Shown here in pieces: positions 48,287-58,300 of a DNA stretch of 64,000 bases. The position numbers and the translations under genes are program-made. Every line of letters begins with the position of its first letter. Position 1 is the stretch's first letter. This DNA comes from Platycnemis pennipes (taxonomy: Eukaryota > Arthropoda > Insecta > Odonata > Platycnemididae). Where the stretch lies: assembly GCA_933228895.1 (NCBI GenBank), contig OW121850.1:29645773-29709772 (forward strand), in the 5' to 3' direction. A model generated the notes under the pieces. It saw only the letters and a program-made list of their open reading frames with translations. It was not told the DNA's origin and ran no database searches.

Positions 48287-48607
48287 ATCGGGTTGGTGCG
48301 GTGGCTAGAGTACTGGCCTTCCATCCGCAGGGCCCGGGTACGAATCCCGGTACTGGCAGATTTTTCATTGGTGTACTGGTCTCTAGTTACGTGCCTTGTA
48401 GAGATCCTTCGAGTTCAGTACTCCGTCCGTCGGATGGGACGCTAAGCCGTGGTCCCCTTGGCGCCTTTCATTAAGAGCGGGCTAATGCCAACGCCGGGTT
48501 TCCCTCCACCCTTCCTCCGTTTCCTGAAAACTCCTACCTTTTCCCAGTTTCCCACCTATCCTCTGGCGCAAATGACTTCAGCTGCGATAGTATCCCCAAA
48601 ATAACTA
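48287..48607 (+). mobile_element. tRNA-derived SINE, family A, best-preserved copy
   Basis: A tRNA-like head, ATCGGGTTGGTGCGGTGGCT followed by AGAGTACTGGCC, gives the A-box region; the B-box GGTACGAATCC lies at 48337-48347. The core follows: CGAGTTCAGTACTCCGTCCG, TCGGATGGGACGCTAAGCCG, GGTCCCCTTGGCGCC, GGGCTAATGCCAACGCCGGG. The end is CCACCTATCC, CTCTGGCGCAAATGACTTCA. At about 320 bp it serves as the reference for family A here. No clean target duplication was identified. The conserved central block is reminiscent of core domains shared among distant SINE families, an inference only. Confidence 0.9.
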
Positions 48608-48681
48608 CAAATATACATGTTCAATTATTCATCTTACCAATCTTATTTTTACCGCAAGCTAAAATAGAATCATCAGCGCAA

Positions 48682-48786
48682 GTATCACGAGTAGCAATCC
48701 CACATGCCGTACCTACCAAGACGGCCGCTGGCTTAACAAATCAGCTGCAATGCCTCCTCCAGCATATCCTAACCTCCTTTGTTGAA
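48682..48786 (-). repeat. Unclassified dispersed repeat, copy 2
   Basis: On the minus strand: CAAAGGAGGTTAGGATATGC, GGAGGCATTGCAGCTGATTT, AAGCCAGCGGCCGTCTTGGT, AGGTACGGCA, matching 18574-18680. Confidence 0.6.
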
Positions 48787-48789
48787 TCA

Positions 48790-49230
48790 CTGATGCGTCC
48801 GAGAGAGACCACGCTGGGTCATTGGCAATTTTATATTTCGAGTGGAACATGTGGTCGTCGTTCCCTGCTAGTGGATGAGCGAACTACCCCTCGGAGGTCG
48901 GTGCACCGTCTCCAAGCACGCCAATCCAATGGGATGGGAGATGCGATGCAACGGAAGCAGAGAGGGAAGGAGTGTGTTTGTTGGGGCTACGGGAGGAGTA
49001 GGTAGGGGAACCCATTGATCAGCGCTTCCCCTCTCCTCATTTGACTGGTTTACCGCCGTCCCCGTGCGGTTGGCGGATGGGGAGTAATAATTGTTCAGCG
49101 ACACGGCGAGAGTTTAATGAATCGGAGACGGCGCCCTCCACAGATAAGCGGGGACGCCCAAATTAGTGACGCTTTTGATGAATCCCGAGTCTAAAAGTAA
49201 TTGGCACCGGTGGCGGCGTCGGAGGATATT
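48790..49230. other. Moderately GC-rich patch
   Basis: Open frames on both strands (48793-49104) without a domain. CpG-containing sequence at 49060-49220. Confidence 0.35.
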
Positions 49231-50138
49231 TTGTAAAAAAAATCCCATGTTTAACATTCATTTTTTTCTACTTTGATCTCTCGCGGGAGCGTCGGCAAAC
49301 TCCGAAAATATAAATGACAAGTAATTAGGATAAAAAATTGCTGTTTTCACACCAGTGTTTTCCACAAGAGAACTAAAAAATATCTTTTGATTTTCCGTCA
49401 TTTGAATCAAATGACACATACATGTACCCATTATGCCCTGGGCGGGGGGTGGTGAGGACAGTAACGTACTATCCCGCCCAGGTAAAATAAAACTCAAGTC
49501 AAGTCAAGTCAAAACAAAGAATCGACTCTCGGCATGAGGTTTTCGAGGCGTTAAGATCGATGAAATTTTTCCGGGATGATTTTTTAGAAAGACACAAAGA
49601 TGAGTAATGAGTGAGCGTGTGGAAGACTTTTGGAAAACAAGAGTTTTGACTCGTGGGATCAAAAGAATCAGGGATTTATTTAACTGGTTTATTTATGCCA
49701 TTTTGTTGTTATTTGACAACCGCGGGAAGAATAAAAAGCTGCAACAACTGCGCCTTTTTCGGTAGCTCAACCACTGGGATTTCAATCAAACTTAATTGAA
49801 TCGTATGAACTTTACTCACACTCTCTTAATGGATGAGTAATCAGTGTAGCAACAAAATAATCAGAGCATTCACTCACTTAAATCACTCTTTTGCGGATCT
49901 CCAAAAAATAACGATGATGGGAACTTTAGCCAAAGACATTGCTTTCACAAAACGGTAAGCGGATATCCGCCGGGAGCTGATACAAACGTGCAAACACCAT
50001 TGAAAAATCCTTAATGCACGGAAATAAATATTGGAACGTAGTATATGATATATTTAATGATCTCGGAGAAATATAATTAATCATTAAGGTACTTCAACTA
50101 CTGTACTTATATCGCATCATCTAATTTAGCTTAACTTA
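49231..50138. other. Unassigned DNA with a short pentanucleotide run
   Basis: AAGTC/CAAGT is repeated about four times at 49494-49513. Otherwise nothing recognised. Confidence 0.4.
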
Positions 50139-50225
50139 AGGCTAATCCTGAGAATAACATAGCATCCAGACGCGCGGAGGAATTCGAGCCCGCGAGATCT
50201 GAGCCTTAAATACTTAAGTGAGTAC
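50139..50225 (-). mobile_element. tRNA-derived SINE fragment, family B
   Basis: On the minus strand the B-box-like GGGCTCGAATTCC is followed by TCCGCGCGTCTGGATGCTAT and TTATTCTCAGGATTAGCC. This matches the post-head order of the copy at 39868-39972. Confidence 0.5.
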
Positions 50226-50379
50226 ATAAGTGCACAACACAAAATATCTGCGTTGAGATTGGCAACCGCCGAAAAAGTACGGCATGACCGACAAGTCTTG
50301 AAAACTCTCCCAAAGCCAAGTAGGCCAGTATATTATGAACCGGACCAATTGAATCCCAAAAACTTTATCCCCTTTCTCC

Positions 50380-50870
50380 GCATCTCCTCAGGTCGTACGT
50401 CTTCCTTTCCACCCGAGAGGGTAAAAGCTACAATCTCCCTCAACTCGGGAGAAAACTAAAGCGGTAGGCCGGCCCCGACAGACTGGCTCTTTAGAAAAGC
50501 TCGGCAGGAGTGGAGAAACGGATTTCTCTCCCCTCGACGAGGCTTAGGTGAGAAGGAAGAATGGGGCGCGTCGAATCGTATTTGGGATGGACGTCGGCCA
50601 AGCCAGGGCGAAGGTGGGCGTGACGTCGGAAGGGAAACATATCCTGCCTCTCGTACTTCTCTACAGTAGACTGGGCGGTGAGGTGGGAGTCTAAGGGTTT
50701 CGCATCGGCGTCTCCAGGGGATGAGGTGAGTGGGAAGAGGTTCTGAGGAGGATTTGGTTGGGCAAGGCTGTTGGTGGACCTGGGTGATTTAAAAAAATAA
50801 CGGTCATCCATTACCGAATTAATCCTCCACCAAGTCTGAGTGCCGAAAAGATCTAGCATTCCGAAGGTTA
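50380..50870. other. GC-rich patch
   Basis: Contains GGTAGGCCGGCCCCGACAGA and GGGCGCGTCGAATCG. The 122-codon minus frame at 50491-50859 shows no recognisable domain; its composition (serine, proline, arginine) fits GC-rich non-coding DNA. Confidence 0.35.
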
Positions 50871-51022
50871 AAAATCGCCACCCACTTCAAGAGAATCACC
50901 CAGTCTTTGAGTAATGCCTCAACTTTGAAATTCCGGAGAGGCAGTATTTTCTTCCATTGCCACGAAAACCCAAGCGCGCAATGCAGACAGTTTTGATCCC
51001 CTCAACACGAAAAGTACACACT

Positions 51023-51188
51023 GAAGTAATACACGTGCAATTTTCCACAAAATAAAAGTTTTTACTTCGACCAGGGTTTCCATGATGATACTGATACTGA
51101 ATTCAATGTTGATACTCGTGTATCAACATTGAAGCCCGGGTCGAAGTAAAAATTTTTATTTTGTGGAAAATTGCACGTTTATTACTTC
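51023..51188. mobile_element. Foldback element with nested perfect hairpin
   Basis: Arms of about 54 bp at 51023-51076 (GAAGTAAT, TGCAATTTTCCACAAAATAA, CGACCAGGG) and 51135-51188 (CCCGGGTCGAAG, TTATTTTGTGGAAAATTGCA, ATTACTTC) are inverted copies. The apex carries CTGATACTGA, the hairpin at 51102-51133, then GAAGCCCGGGTCG. The order and the TTTTGTGGAAA tail parallel the foldbacks at 15389 and 26575. Confidence 0.75.
51102..51133. repeat. Perfect 14-bp hairpin, 4-nt loop
   Basis: TTCAATGTTGATAC, loop TCGT, GTATCAACATTGAA. At the apex of the foldback, it corresponds to stem II of the related modules. Confidence 0.9.
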
Positions 51189-51189
51189 A

Positions 51190-51589
51190 TTGTCTACAAA
51201 TTCCACTCAATTTCGCGAAATCCTCGGATTTTAGACGAAAAGTATGCCTCTATGGCAATACTCGAGGACCTTTACGCCTCCGAAGGTTACTCTCCTTATT
51301 CAAAAATTTAGCGTGGCTTTACAATAAACTCTAGCGTAAATAAAAAGTTTTGCGAAATTTCTAAACCATCATCACGGACCAACCAACCAGACACTAGTTT
51401 TACGCAGTAGTATTCAATGCTATCAGCTCTTCCCAACAATTTTCATCTCTATAGCATACTTCGTTACCTACCCCATATACTTAGACCATCCTCTTATGCT
51501 AAAGTTTCCCCATTCTCTCTTATCTCTACGGCAGACTTTATTAAATCATTCTATCACAAGTGTCCGATATGTATGTCCAATCTTCTTTA
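51190..51589. other. Unassigned DNA
   Basis: Nothing recognised. Confidence 0.35.
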
Positions 51590-51835
51590 AAGACTTTTCA
51601 AGGAATTTATCTTTTCCACTATTTTTCCCGAGAAGCCTTTCATAAGTGATTCAATTTATGCATCACTTTCATCATCATTCTTAAGTACCACATTCAGTTT
51701 CATGTTTTCAGTTCCGCCTTTTCTGCTGCAGTCCATGACTCACACTCATATCAGTGCGTTCAGCTGATGCATCTGAGTTCTAGTGAAGAGTTTCCTTTTT
51801 TATAGGTTATGTTTCCCTCTCCTTACTGTTGTTAT
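51590..51835 (-). pseudogene. RTE-like LINE fragment, degenerate
   Basis: Minus-strand pieces TSLELRCIS and YECESWTAAEKAELKT align by pattern with the VEMRKHFIRTY...AWTINAAEKSRLEAF stretch of the copy at 28633-29152. Stops and shifts interrupt it throughout. Confidence 0.55.
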
Positions 51836-52397
51836 TATGGTAAACCATATTTTTGGCTGAGTCCCAACCCGGTGGGCACATCAGTAAAGTTGAGCCCCGC
51901 AATATTTACACCCCAAAATGAGAAGCTTACCTTTCCGGGGTATGCCTTTGAATTTTGAAAATACCGATTTTTTGATGATATTGTTCGCGCCCCTTGGCTA
52001 TAATATTCATATTTCATCCTAAATTAGGCATTAAATCAAAGATATGGCTCATCATTACGATGGTTGTGTAAACTATGGACCAAAGAGATCCTGGAATATC
52101 ACGTTATACGATGATCAGACAATTAATTATTTAAAACATAAACGCTTTAAGTAATAACTTAGGGTAAAAATTCACTGAATTCTCAAAAAATCGCAAAAGT
52201 GAGATAATCTAATATGCGAATTTTTCATCGCATTCTGTTTCATTTAGTGCATAATACAACGGTAATGGACTAAATAGCTCATTTAAAATTCAACTGATTA
52301 AGTATAGCATTTCATTATTTTTCTCACGTCTCCGATTGACAGTCCCAACAAAGTGAATAACAGGCCACCACAGATTATTATGAAATTTTATTATAAA
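51836..52397. other. Unassigned AT-rich DNA
   Basis: Nothing recognised up to the Helitron end. Confidence 0.35.
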
Positions 52398-52569
52398 CTA
52401 GCTGACCCGGCCACGCGTTGCTGTGGCTCAATCTGGTTAAATGGAAAGGGCACGTTTATAGTATGTTTAATTTTACAATTCTTATGGGTATACAATATAT
52501 CTCAGCTGATCGATTGTTTTGCAGCTGGACACGCATATTTGTATATAATTTTAACGTCTTTACATGTCT

Positions 52570-52783
52570 TCACAAAGTAGAATATTTCAGGCAAGCATTT
52601 ATTTCATCCGCTAGTGTCAATCGAGGAATTACAGGTAATGTTTGCCTGAAATATCGTGCAAGCAATATTAATGCGTTCTCAAATGGTCTCAGGATTCAAC
52701 GGAAATCTTGCAATGATCGATCCAGAACCTCGAGCGATGCTTTGTGCACCATTGTGCATTCATCCCAAGCAATAAGTTGGCAT
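52570..52783 (-). pseudogene. Helitron Pif1-helicase fragment
   Basis: The minus strand gives WDECTMVHKASLEVLDRSLQ, an in-frame stop, then RPFENALILLARYFRQTLPV followed by IPRLTLADEINACLK. WDECTM is the Walker B motif and the FRQTLPVIPR stretch is the next helicase motif of Helitron Pif1-like domains, in which GDFRQ is expected; here GD is changed to RY. About 70 codons of a domain several hundred long remain. It is a dead internal remnant. Confidence 0.88.
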
Positions 52784-52929
52784 TACTGAAATATTTGTCC
52801 CATGCCGGATGATTTAAATATGTTGCACGTGTTTCAATGATTTGCAAGTTCAATGGGATGCACATCCCGTCTCCAGTGTCGATATTGTATTCTCGATATT
52901 GTACATACAAACCTTCATGGAGTGAACAA

Positions 52930-53490
52930 AACAACTAACCAAAGCTTCATGGAAATTGGATGAATGTTGTGGTAATGCGTGAAGCTATCAATATTGTATC
53001 GATACAGTATCAATATTGCAATGATACTTTATAAAACTTTGATAAAAAACACCTAAATAATTTCACCTCAATTTTGTATCAACAATGTATCGATGTATCC
53101 ATATTTTATCGATATTATATCGATACAGTATCGACATTGAATTATCGATTTTGTAGAAACCTTCGCGGGGCGTACTCAATAACTTTCCAAAGTTCCATGG
53201 CGATCCGATGAATGGTGTAGTAATGCATAAAGGACAAACACATTATATACATTCGATACAGTATCGATATTGCAACGATACATTCCTTTTAAAAAACTAA
53301 ATAATTTCACCTCAATTTTGTATCAATAATGTATCAATTTATCGATACTTTAGCGATATTATATCGATAAAGTATCGATATTGAAAAATCGCTTTCATAG
53401 TCCTCTTTTCGGGAATGTACTCAACAACTTCCCAAAGTTTCATGGCGATCCGATGAATGGTATAGTAATGCATAAAGGACATACACACAA
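52930..53490. repeat. Tandem array, about 246-bp period, rich in TATCGATA
   Basis: AAAGTTTCATGGCGATCCGA or close variants begin at 52941, 53189 and 53434, giving periods of 248 and 245 bp. Each unit carries several ATCGAT palindromes, such as TATATCGATACAGTATCGAC. Two full units and the start of a third are present inside the Helitron. Confidence 0.8.

Positions 53491-53518
<28 letters not shown>
53485..53518. repeat. (CA)n microsatellite
   Basis: About 13 or more CA repeats with one interruption, just inside the Helitron 5' end. Microsatellites at this position are common in non-autonomous Helitrons. Confidence 0.9.
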
Positions 53519-53521
<3 letters not shown>

Positions 53522-53544
53522 TTCATTTTTATATATATAGATGG

Positions 53545-54659
53545 ACTTAGTAGAGCAATTATTTATTCAAGTACTTTGTACCGTTACCATCAAATTTGTA
53601 AAATTTTATTAATCCATTATATAATCCATTAGTATATCAATTGTCCGTTAATAAATTTGTCGTATAATAATGACACTTCATACCAGATCAAAATACTAGA
53701 GATTGTAGAAAGAATAATGAAGATGGATTCAAAGTAAACAACTTCGAACCAAAGTTGACTTGTTCACCGAAGTAATTATTCCTTGGTTAACTGAACCCTT
53801 AAGCCGTTTCGTTCATTCGATCATGTAAATCACTATTCCATATTTAGAAACGGTATCTGGAAAGAATTTTTCGGAGGTAAGAACGACGAACGACGAACCG
53901 TTGAATTATTCCGCCATTCACCATGCAAATGTCCGAGTATTTGGTAGTCATCACCTTTACACCCAAAAAATTGTATTTAAAAAAATCTACTTATTGCACA
54001 TTTTTATTTGGCTTAATGGCGATTGTGAACACATTAAAATATTCTAACACACTAGTTTTCTGTATTAGAAAAAATGTGTGTGTCAAAATTTCCTCTTAGT
54101 ACGTAGAACCGTTTTATTCCCAGACACTACTTTATACGTACCTTGAATTTTTTTTTTTTAACTCCGTCAATTGAAGGAATATGAAGTGAATACTTTGCTT
54201 CACATAGAGTATGTTTCACCCTTGGGTTCCTGAAGCGGAGAATGAGTATTGCGAATTTTTATTTAGAGTACTTTCATAAATATAATCAACAATATTTCTT
54301 CACGCTCCTAACCACACTTAGAGACGAGATGGGAATTGAACATGCCAATCGATCACTCCAAAAAGGCATCTGGAAAATAGATCATATAAAATTCCCTATA
54401 TTTTAGGACTCAAATGGCCTATCTTCATTCACATTGCATTTAAACACTCAAGATTGCAAATGCATTCCTTAGCGCTGCCATTCTGCAGAAGGACTGGTTG
54501 TTCGTAGTGGCCACACAGGTTTAGCAATCAAACGCCGAGTGGTTTTGCAAAAATATTTTCACCACTGCACATACACATAAAAACGCCAGATAATGGCTGG
54601 ACATAGAAACTAGAAATGAGGCCCCAAGATGAGTAGGAGGAAAAGAGAGCTAATGAAAA
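53545..54659. other. Unassigned AT-rich DNA
   Basis: Nothing recognised. A poly-T run of about 11 lies near 54150. Confidence 0.4.
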
Positions 54660-54893
54660 TTCTTGAAACTAAGTGTATATATCTTGAGACAAAATTTTGT
54701 CATGAAGATTTGTGTTCAAGGTGAATGGGAGCAACTGCGGGGGGAGACCTTGATTGAGATATGTGGAGCGAATATTGAAGGAATGTATGAACGAGCAAAG
54801 TTCGCCTCAAGAGGATGCCTAACAGAAGATTCGAATGGAGAGCTGAGTCAAAACAATCTTAGGATTGATGACCAGTGATTATGATTCTGATGA
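54660..54893 (+). pseudogene. RTE-like LINE 3' end, degenerate
   Basis: The plus strand holds ILRQNFVMKICVQGEWEQLR, a corrupted form of the ILRHDGLMKTIVEGK stretch, and in another frame LKRMPNRRFEWRAESKQS before a stop, matching MKRLADRRIKWRAASNHS of the copy at 28633. It ends with AATCTTAGGATTGATGACCA, GTGATTATGATT, the family 3' tail. Confidence 0.65.
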
Positions 54894-54929
54894 ACGCATG
54901 CACTCTAACCTATCGCACCGCACCAGTTG

Positions 54930-55450
54930 AGAGATGGACCGTTGGGATTAAGTATAAAATTTGAACTTGAATACGGTCCGGGGCGATGGAAGCTAAGCTG
55001 TGACTTATCTGCCCGGGGCCACGGCCCCAGACGAAACCCGGCCCCACAACCAGCTACGGCTTTCGTCTGTGGAGGGGGTCTGGGGGGAAAGCCTTCTGCT
55101 CCGCCGACGAGGAAAATTCCATGCTAACGTCTCCCTTCGCGTCCGTCCCGGCCCGCTCATCTTCATTGTGCCCCGGTCCGCCTACGAGGCGAGCACATGT
55201 GTCAGGGGTCTCCTTTGTGGAATGGCAGGGTCACAATGGGGCGAGAAGGGGAGAGTGGAGGGGGGAGGCGGATCGTTCTTCGGGAAAGACATTTCTGGCG
55301 CCGTCGTCGACGACTGATATCGCGGCATCCACATTTCCATTTTCCACGGTGCGATCCTCTATTTTCCCGGAGAAGGGAAGGAGGAGTGAGATGGAGTGAG
55401 TGGGAGCTATGTGCGATTCCCGATCTTGAAAGGTCGATGCGAGTTGAGTA
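54930..55450. other. GC-rich patch
   Basis: Contains GCCCGGGGCCACGGCCCCAG and CTGGCGCCGTCGTCGACGAC. Overlapping frames on both strands from 54927 to 55543 (up to 113 codons) have no domain. Possible regulatory DNA or an unrecognised exon. Confidence 0.4.
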
Positions 55451-56629
55451 TCGCATCGAGATCCTCAAGCCACGAAGATATCGAACGACATAAAGAATTG
55501 AGGAAATAATACGAGATACTCGAGTTACTTTAAGGTTCCGCATTAATTAAAGTCAATTGGCACCAAATTAACTGAATTCAGTGCGTTTTCTAAGTGGACG
55601 AATGGGCCTAAATAAGAGGTCTAGGGGTAAATTGCATTGTCTTATGAAATCAATATTACATGAGTGTTATTAAGGTGCGGATTCCTCCTACATCTCACGT
55701 TAATTTAATACCGAAAACAAGAACTTTCGAATACGTCATCTAAATCCACAGAGTCACCCCTACTTTGATACCCATGAGCTTAATGAATCACCATAAAGCG
55801 TGCACTGGGCAAATACACTAAAATATATAATAATATTTAATATTTTATTTCATAATAAGGGAACTTGGAAGGGCATGAACCAGGCAAAAGTAACATGCTA
55901 AAAAAAACTGCTTATAACACCCTTTCTGCGCATTGAGGGTTTCATTATCTAACATCTATTTATTTTTATTTCATACTTTTTCTTTTTGCATCCATTAAAC
56001 ATTAGTTTTAATAGTCATGTTATTGTTAACTAAAATATGCGTTTGCATGCCATAATTAGCGATCGCCGCAGTGTATGAAGCCTACATCCGTTCATAGAAT
56101 CAGCCCTCACAGGCTTAGATAGTCAATTAAACACGGAGAAAACATACAAACTACTCCATTTCTGACATTATCCCAATTTTACAGTAATTCCTCTTCGTCT
56201 TTCGTCTCGTTATTCGCAACCATGACAACTAAGGTTAAGAATCCAGACCTCATAAAATATTGCGGTCGCAAGAATTTTCCAAGATCACAAGAATAGGGTA
56301 AAACGGAGGGCAGCAGTAAAGCAATCCAAGGATTAAAATACTGATGATGATGGTGAAGAATTTCCCTCCATGAACCCTTCATATTCAGCCACAATATGAG
56401 AATTAAAGGCTTGTAGCTCAACAAACCCTGTTTTACACCTCCACAGTGGTGCGCAGGTGATAATAAATGCCTCATAATGTTTAAACCTCGCAATTTAAAA
56501 TCAGCTTGCTTCTTATTCCCAGTTGCGTCAGGCCCTAGGAAATCCAAGGTTTATAATTAGTCATTTTGAACCCTCATTCTTTCCTTTTCCTGTGGTTTCG
56601 CATCGACCTAGACCGAAGTAGGATTCGGT
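55451..56629. other. Unassigned DNA
   Basis: Nothing recognised. The 122-codon minus frame at 56179-56547 has no domain. Confidence 0.4.
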
Positions 56630-56950
56630 GGTTAGTTAGCCATTAGGAGGAGACGACCAAGGTAATTTGCGCCTTCACGGATAATCGGATGCTTGGATTG
56701 AGGTGGAATTTTCTTAAGGAATGTCGAAATGGTGGAGAGAAACCAATCGTGGTGATTAGTCAACCATCAACGAAAGGGGTCCACAGTTACACGTCATTTC
56801 AATGGACAATATACTGATTTTGATGTGCTCTTCGATAATAGTTAAGGACTAATATTCTACACAAAATTGTCGTCCATAGACGGAATTCGAACCCGGGAAC
56901 TCGGGTTAGACTCAATTCTCTCAATACCGCACCAACCTGATGCCCCACGG
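56630..56950 (-). mobile_element. SINE family A, diverged
   Basis: On the minus strand the head GGGGCATCAGGTTGGTGCGG is followed by a B-box-like GGGTTCGAATTCC. The body keeps CTGTGGACCCCTTTCG, GATTGGTTTCTCTCCACC and AAGGCGCAAATTACCTTGGT in the family order. Many substitutions indicate an old copy. Confidence 0.6.
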
Positions 56951-57889
56951 AATTTGGTTATTCGTTCCAGATGATGTAGTCAGAACACTCAAAGGACGCT
57001 GTAGCGGTCAAGGCTGCTTGAAATAATTCCCAAAAACTTGTTGGCCGTTACAATGAGGTAAACAGAATCTTTCGAACTTATCCGCGGTCGTAACAAAAAC
57101 AATTTTCATCACTTCCATGTAAAATAGAGGAGATTTTATTTTTCCTGCAGCCAGGAACCCGATATGGGGATTGGCGTTGCAGAGACCTGAGACCAGGACT
57201 GAAGAGAAAGATGACAATAACAGATGGAAGTTTTTTGAAATGTGGGTCATCAGGAAAATAAAAAGTGCAATGGATATAAAAAGAGGACATTTGACGATGT
57301 GTCGATCATGAATGGAGAGGGAAGAAAGTTTTTTGCGGGAATAAGGAGTTGAACAAGGGATGAAGTATAATATATGCTGAAAAGAAGTACGGAAGGATAT
57401 TTTTGGAAAAATACAAAGAAGGGTAGAAATACTCCATCAAAATCTACCCTAAAAGGCAAAACAGTGCTCACTTTTAAAGTCAAAGGTTGGTGAAAGCAGA
57501 TATTACCTAGTATTAAGCACAACGGCGTCAAACGTCAGGGTGAGAAGGGCAATTCATATCCCTGATCCTTCGCGTTTCCACAGCATGATGTTGTACCCAG
57601 AATACTGTTCATCTTGGATTTAGCTGGACACATCCAAATAACTTCTACTCGATTAACACATACTATCTCCGGGTAGGTACCACAATCCTCTACGCAATGG
57701 GCTACATGCCGCCTATATTAAAAAGTAGAAAATGCATGTACAAAACTACGTGGTAACAGGATGGATTGCCTCAAATTAACTACCACATTTTGCTTCGATT
57801 CGTACTCTAATCGTAGCACATATGTACACTTAACGGTTGAGATATGCGTTTAGCGTAAGCCCACGCCATGTCCAACTCTAATCTAAATG
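56951..57889. other. Unassigned DNA
   Basis: Minus-strand frames at 57008-57531 are low-complexity (FLF, SS) and not supported. Confidence 0.4.
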
Positions 57890-58300
57890 CGGCGCATTGC
57901 AAGGATCATCGTTGGCGATACACATCGCGTGAACCCAGATAGAAGTGGGGTGTGGAGGAGGCAGAGCGAGTGGGGAGATGAGGTGTTTTAGATGGGAGGA
58001 GATGAGGGCGGGGCCGCGGAGCGAGGAGGGTTGAGAATGCATGAGGAATGAGGGTGAGGGTTGGACGGAGTAGGCGCGGCATTCGGTGTGAGGACCCACG
58101 GTTGAAAGCGTATATTTCCCTGACAGTTGTATTTTCCTCGTGCTCCCGACGGAATACCCAAATGGTTATTTTCACGGTATTGCCAAAAATATGCTGCGAC
58201 AGCGACAACAATTCTGCTTATCGTTCGAGGATTTTCCAGCACGCACAACACTCACGCGCTCTCGATGTCTCGTCCGCTCGATTCACGTCTGAATTTCTAG
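57890..58300. other. GC-rich, purine-biased patch
   Basis: From 57935 to 58070 the plus strand is G/A-rich (GGGGAGATGAGGTG, GGGAGGAGATGAGGGCGGGG). The frames here (57878-58434, up to 128 codons) overlap on both strands without a domain. Confidence 0.35.

Larger units (their letters stand above)
52398..53541 (-). mobile_element. Helitron with both ends, non-autonomous
   Basis: On the minus strand the element begins TCTATATATATAAAAATGAA next to an A and ends in CTAG followed by T. It thus sits between A and T, the Helitron insertion rule, with no target duplication. The 3' end has the required hairpin: arms GCCAC and GTGGC, then CGGGTCAG, then CTAG. From 5' to 3' it contains a (TG)n tract, a tandem array rich in TATCGATA, and a fragment of the Pif1-type helicase. 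At 1,144 bp it is far shorter than an autonomous Helitron and has no Rep domain, so it would have needed replication proteins in trans. Confidence 0.88.

Noticed and set aside
48287..48360. Functional tRNA gene (good A- and B-box)
   Set aside because: The cloverleaf does not close, and the conserved SINE body follows directly; it is a SINE head.
52418..52789. 123-codon plus-strand frame
   Set aside because: It is the antisense shadow of the Helitron helicase fragment on the minus strand.
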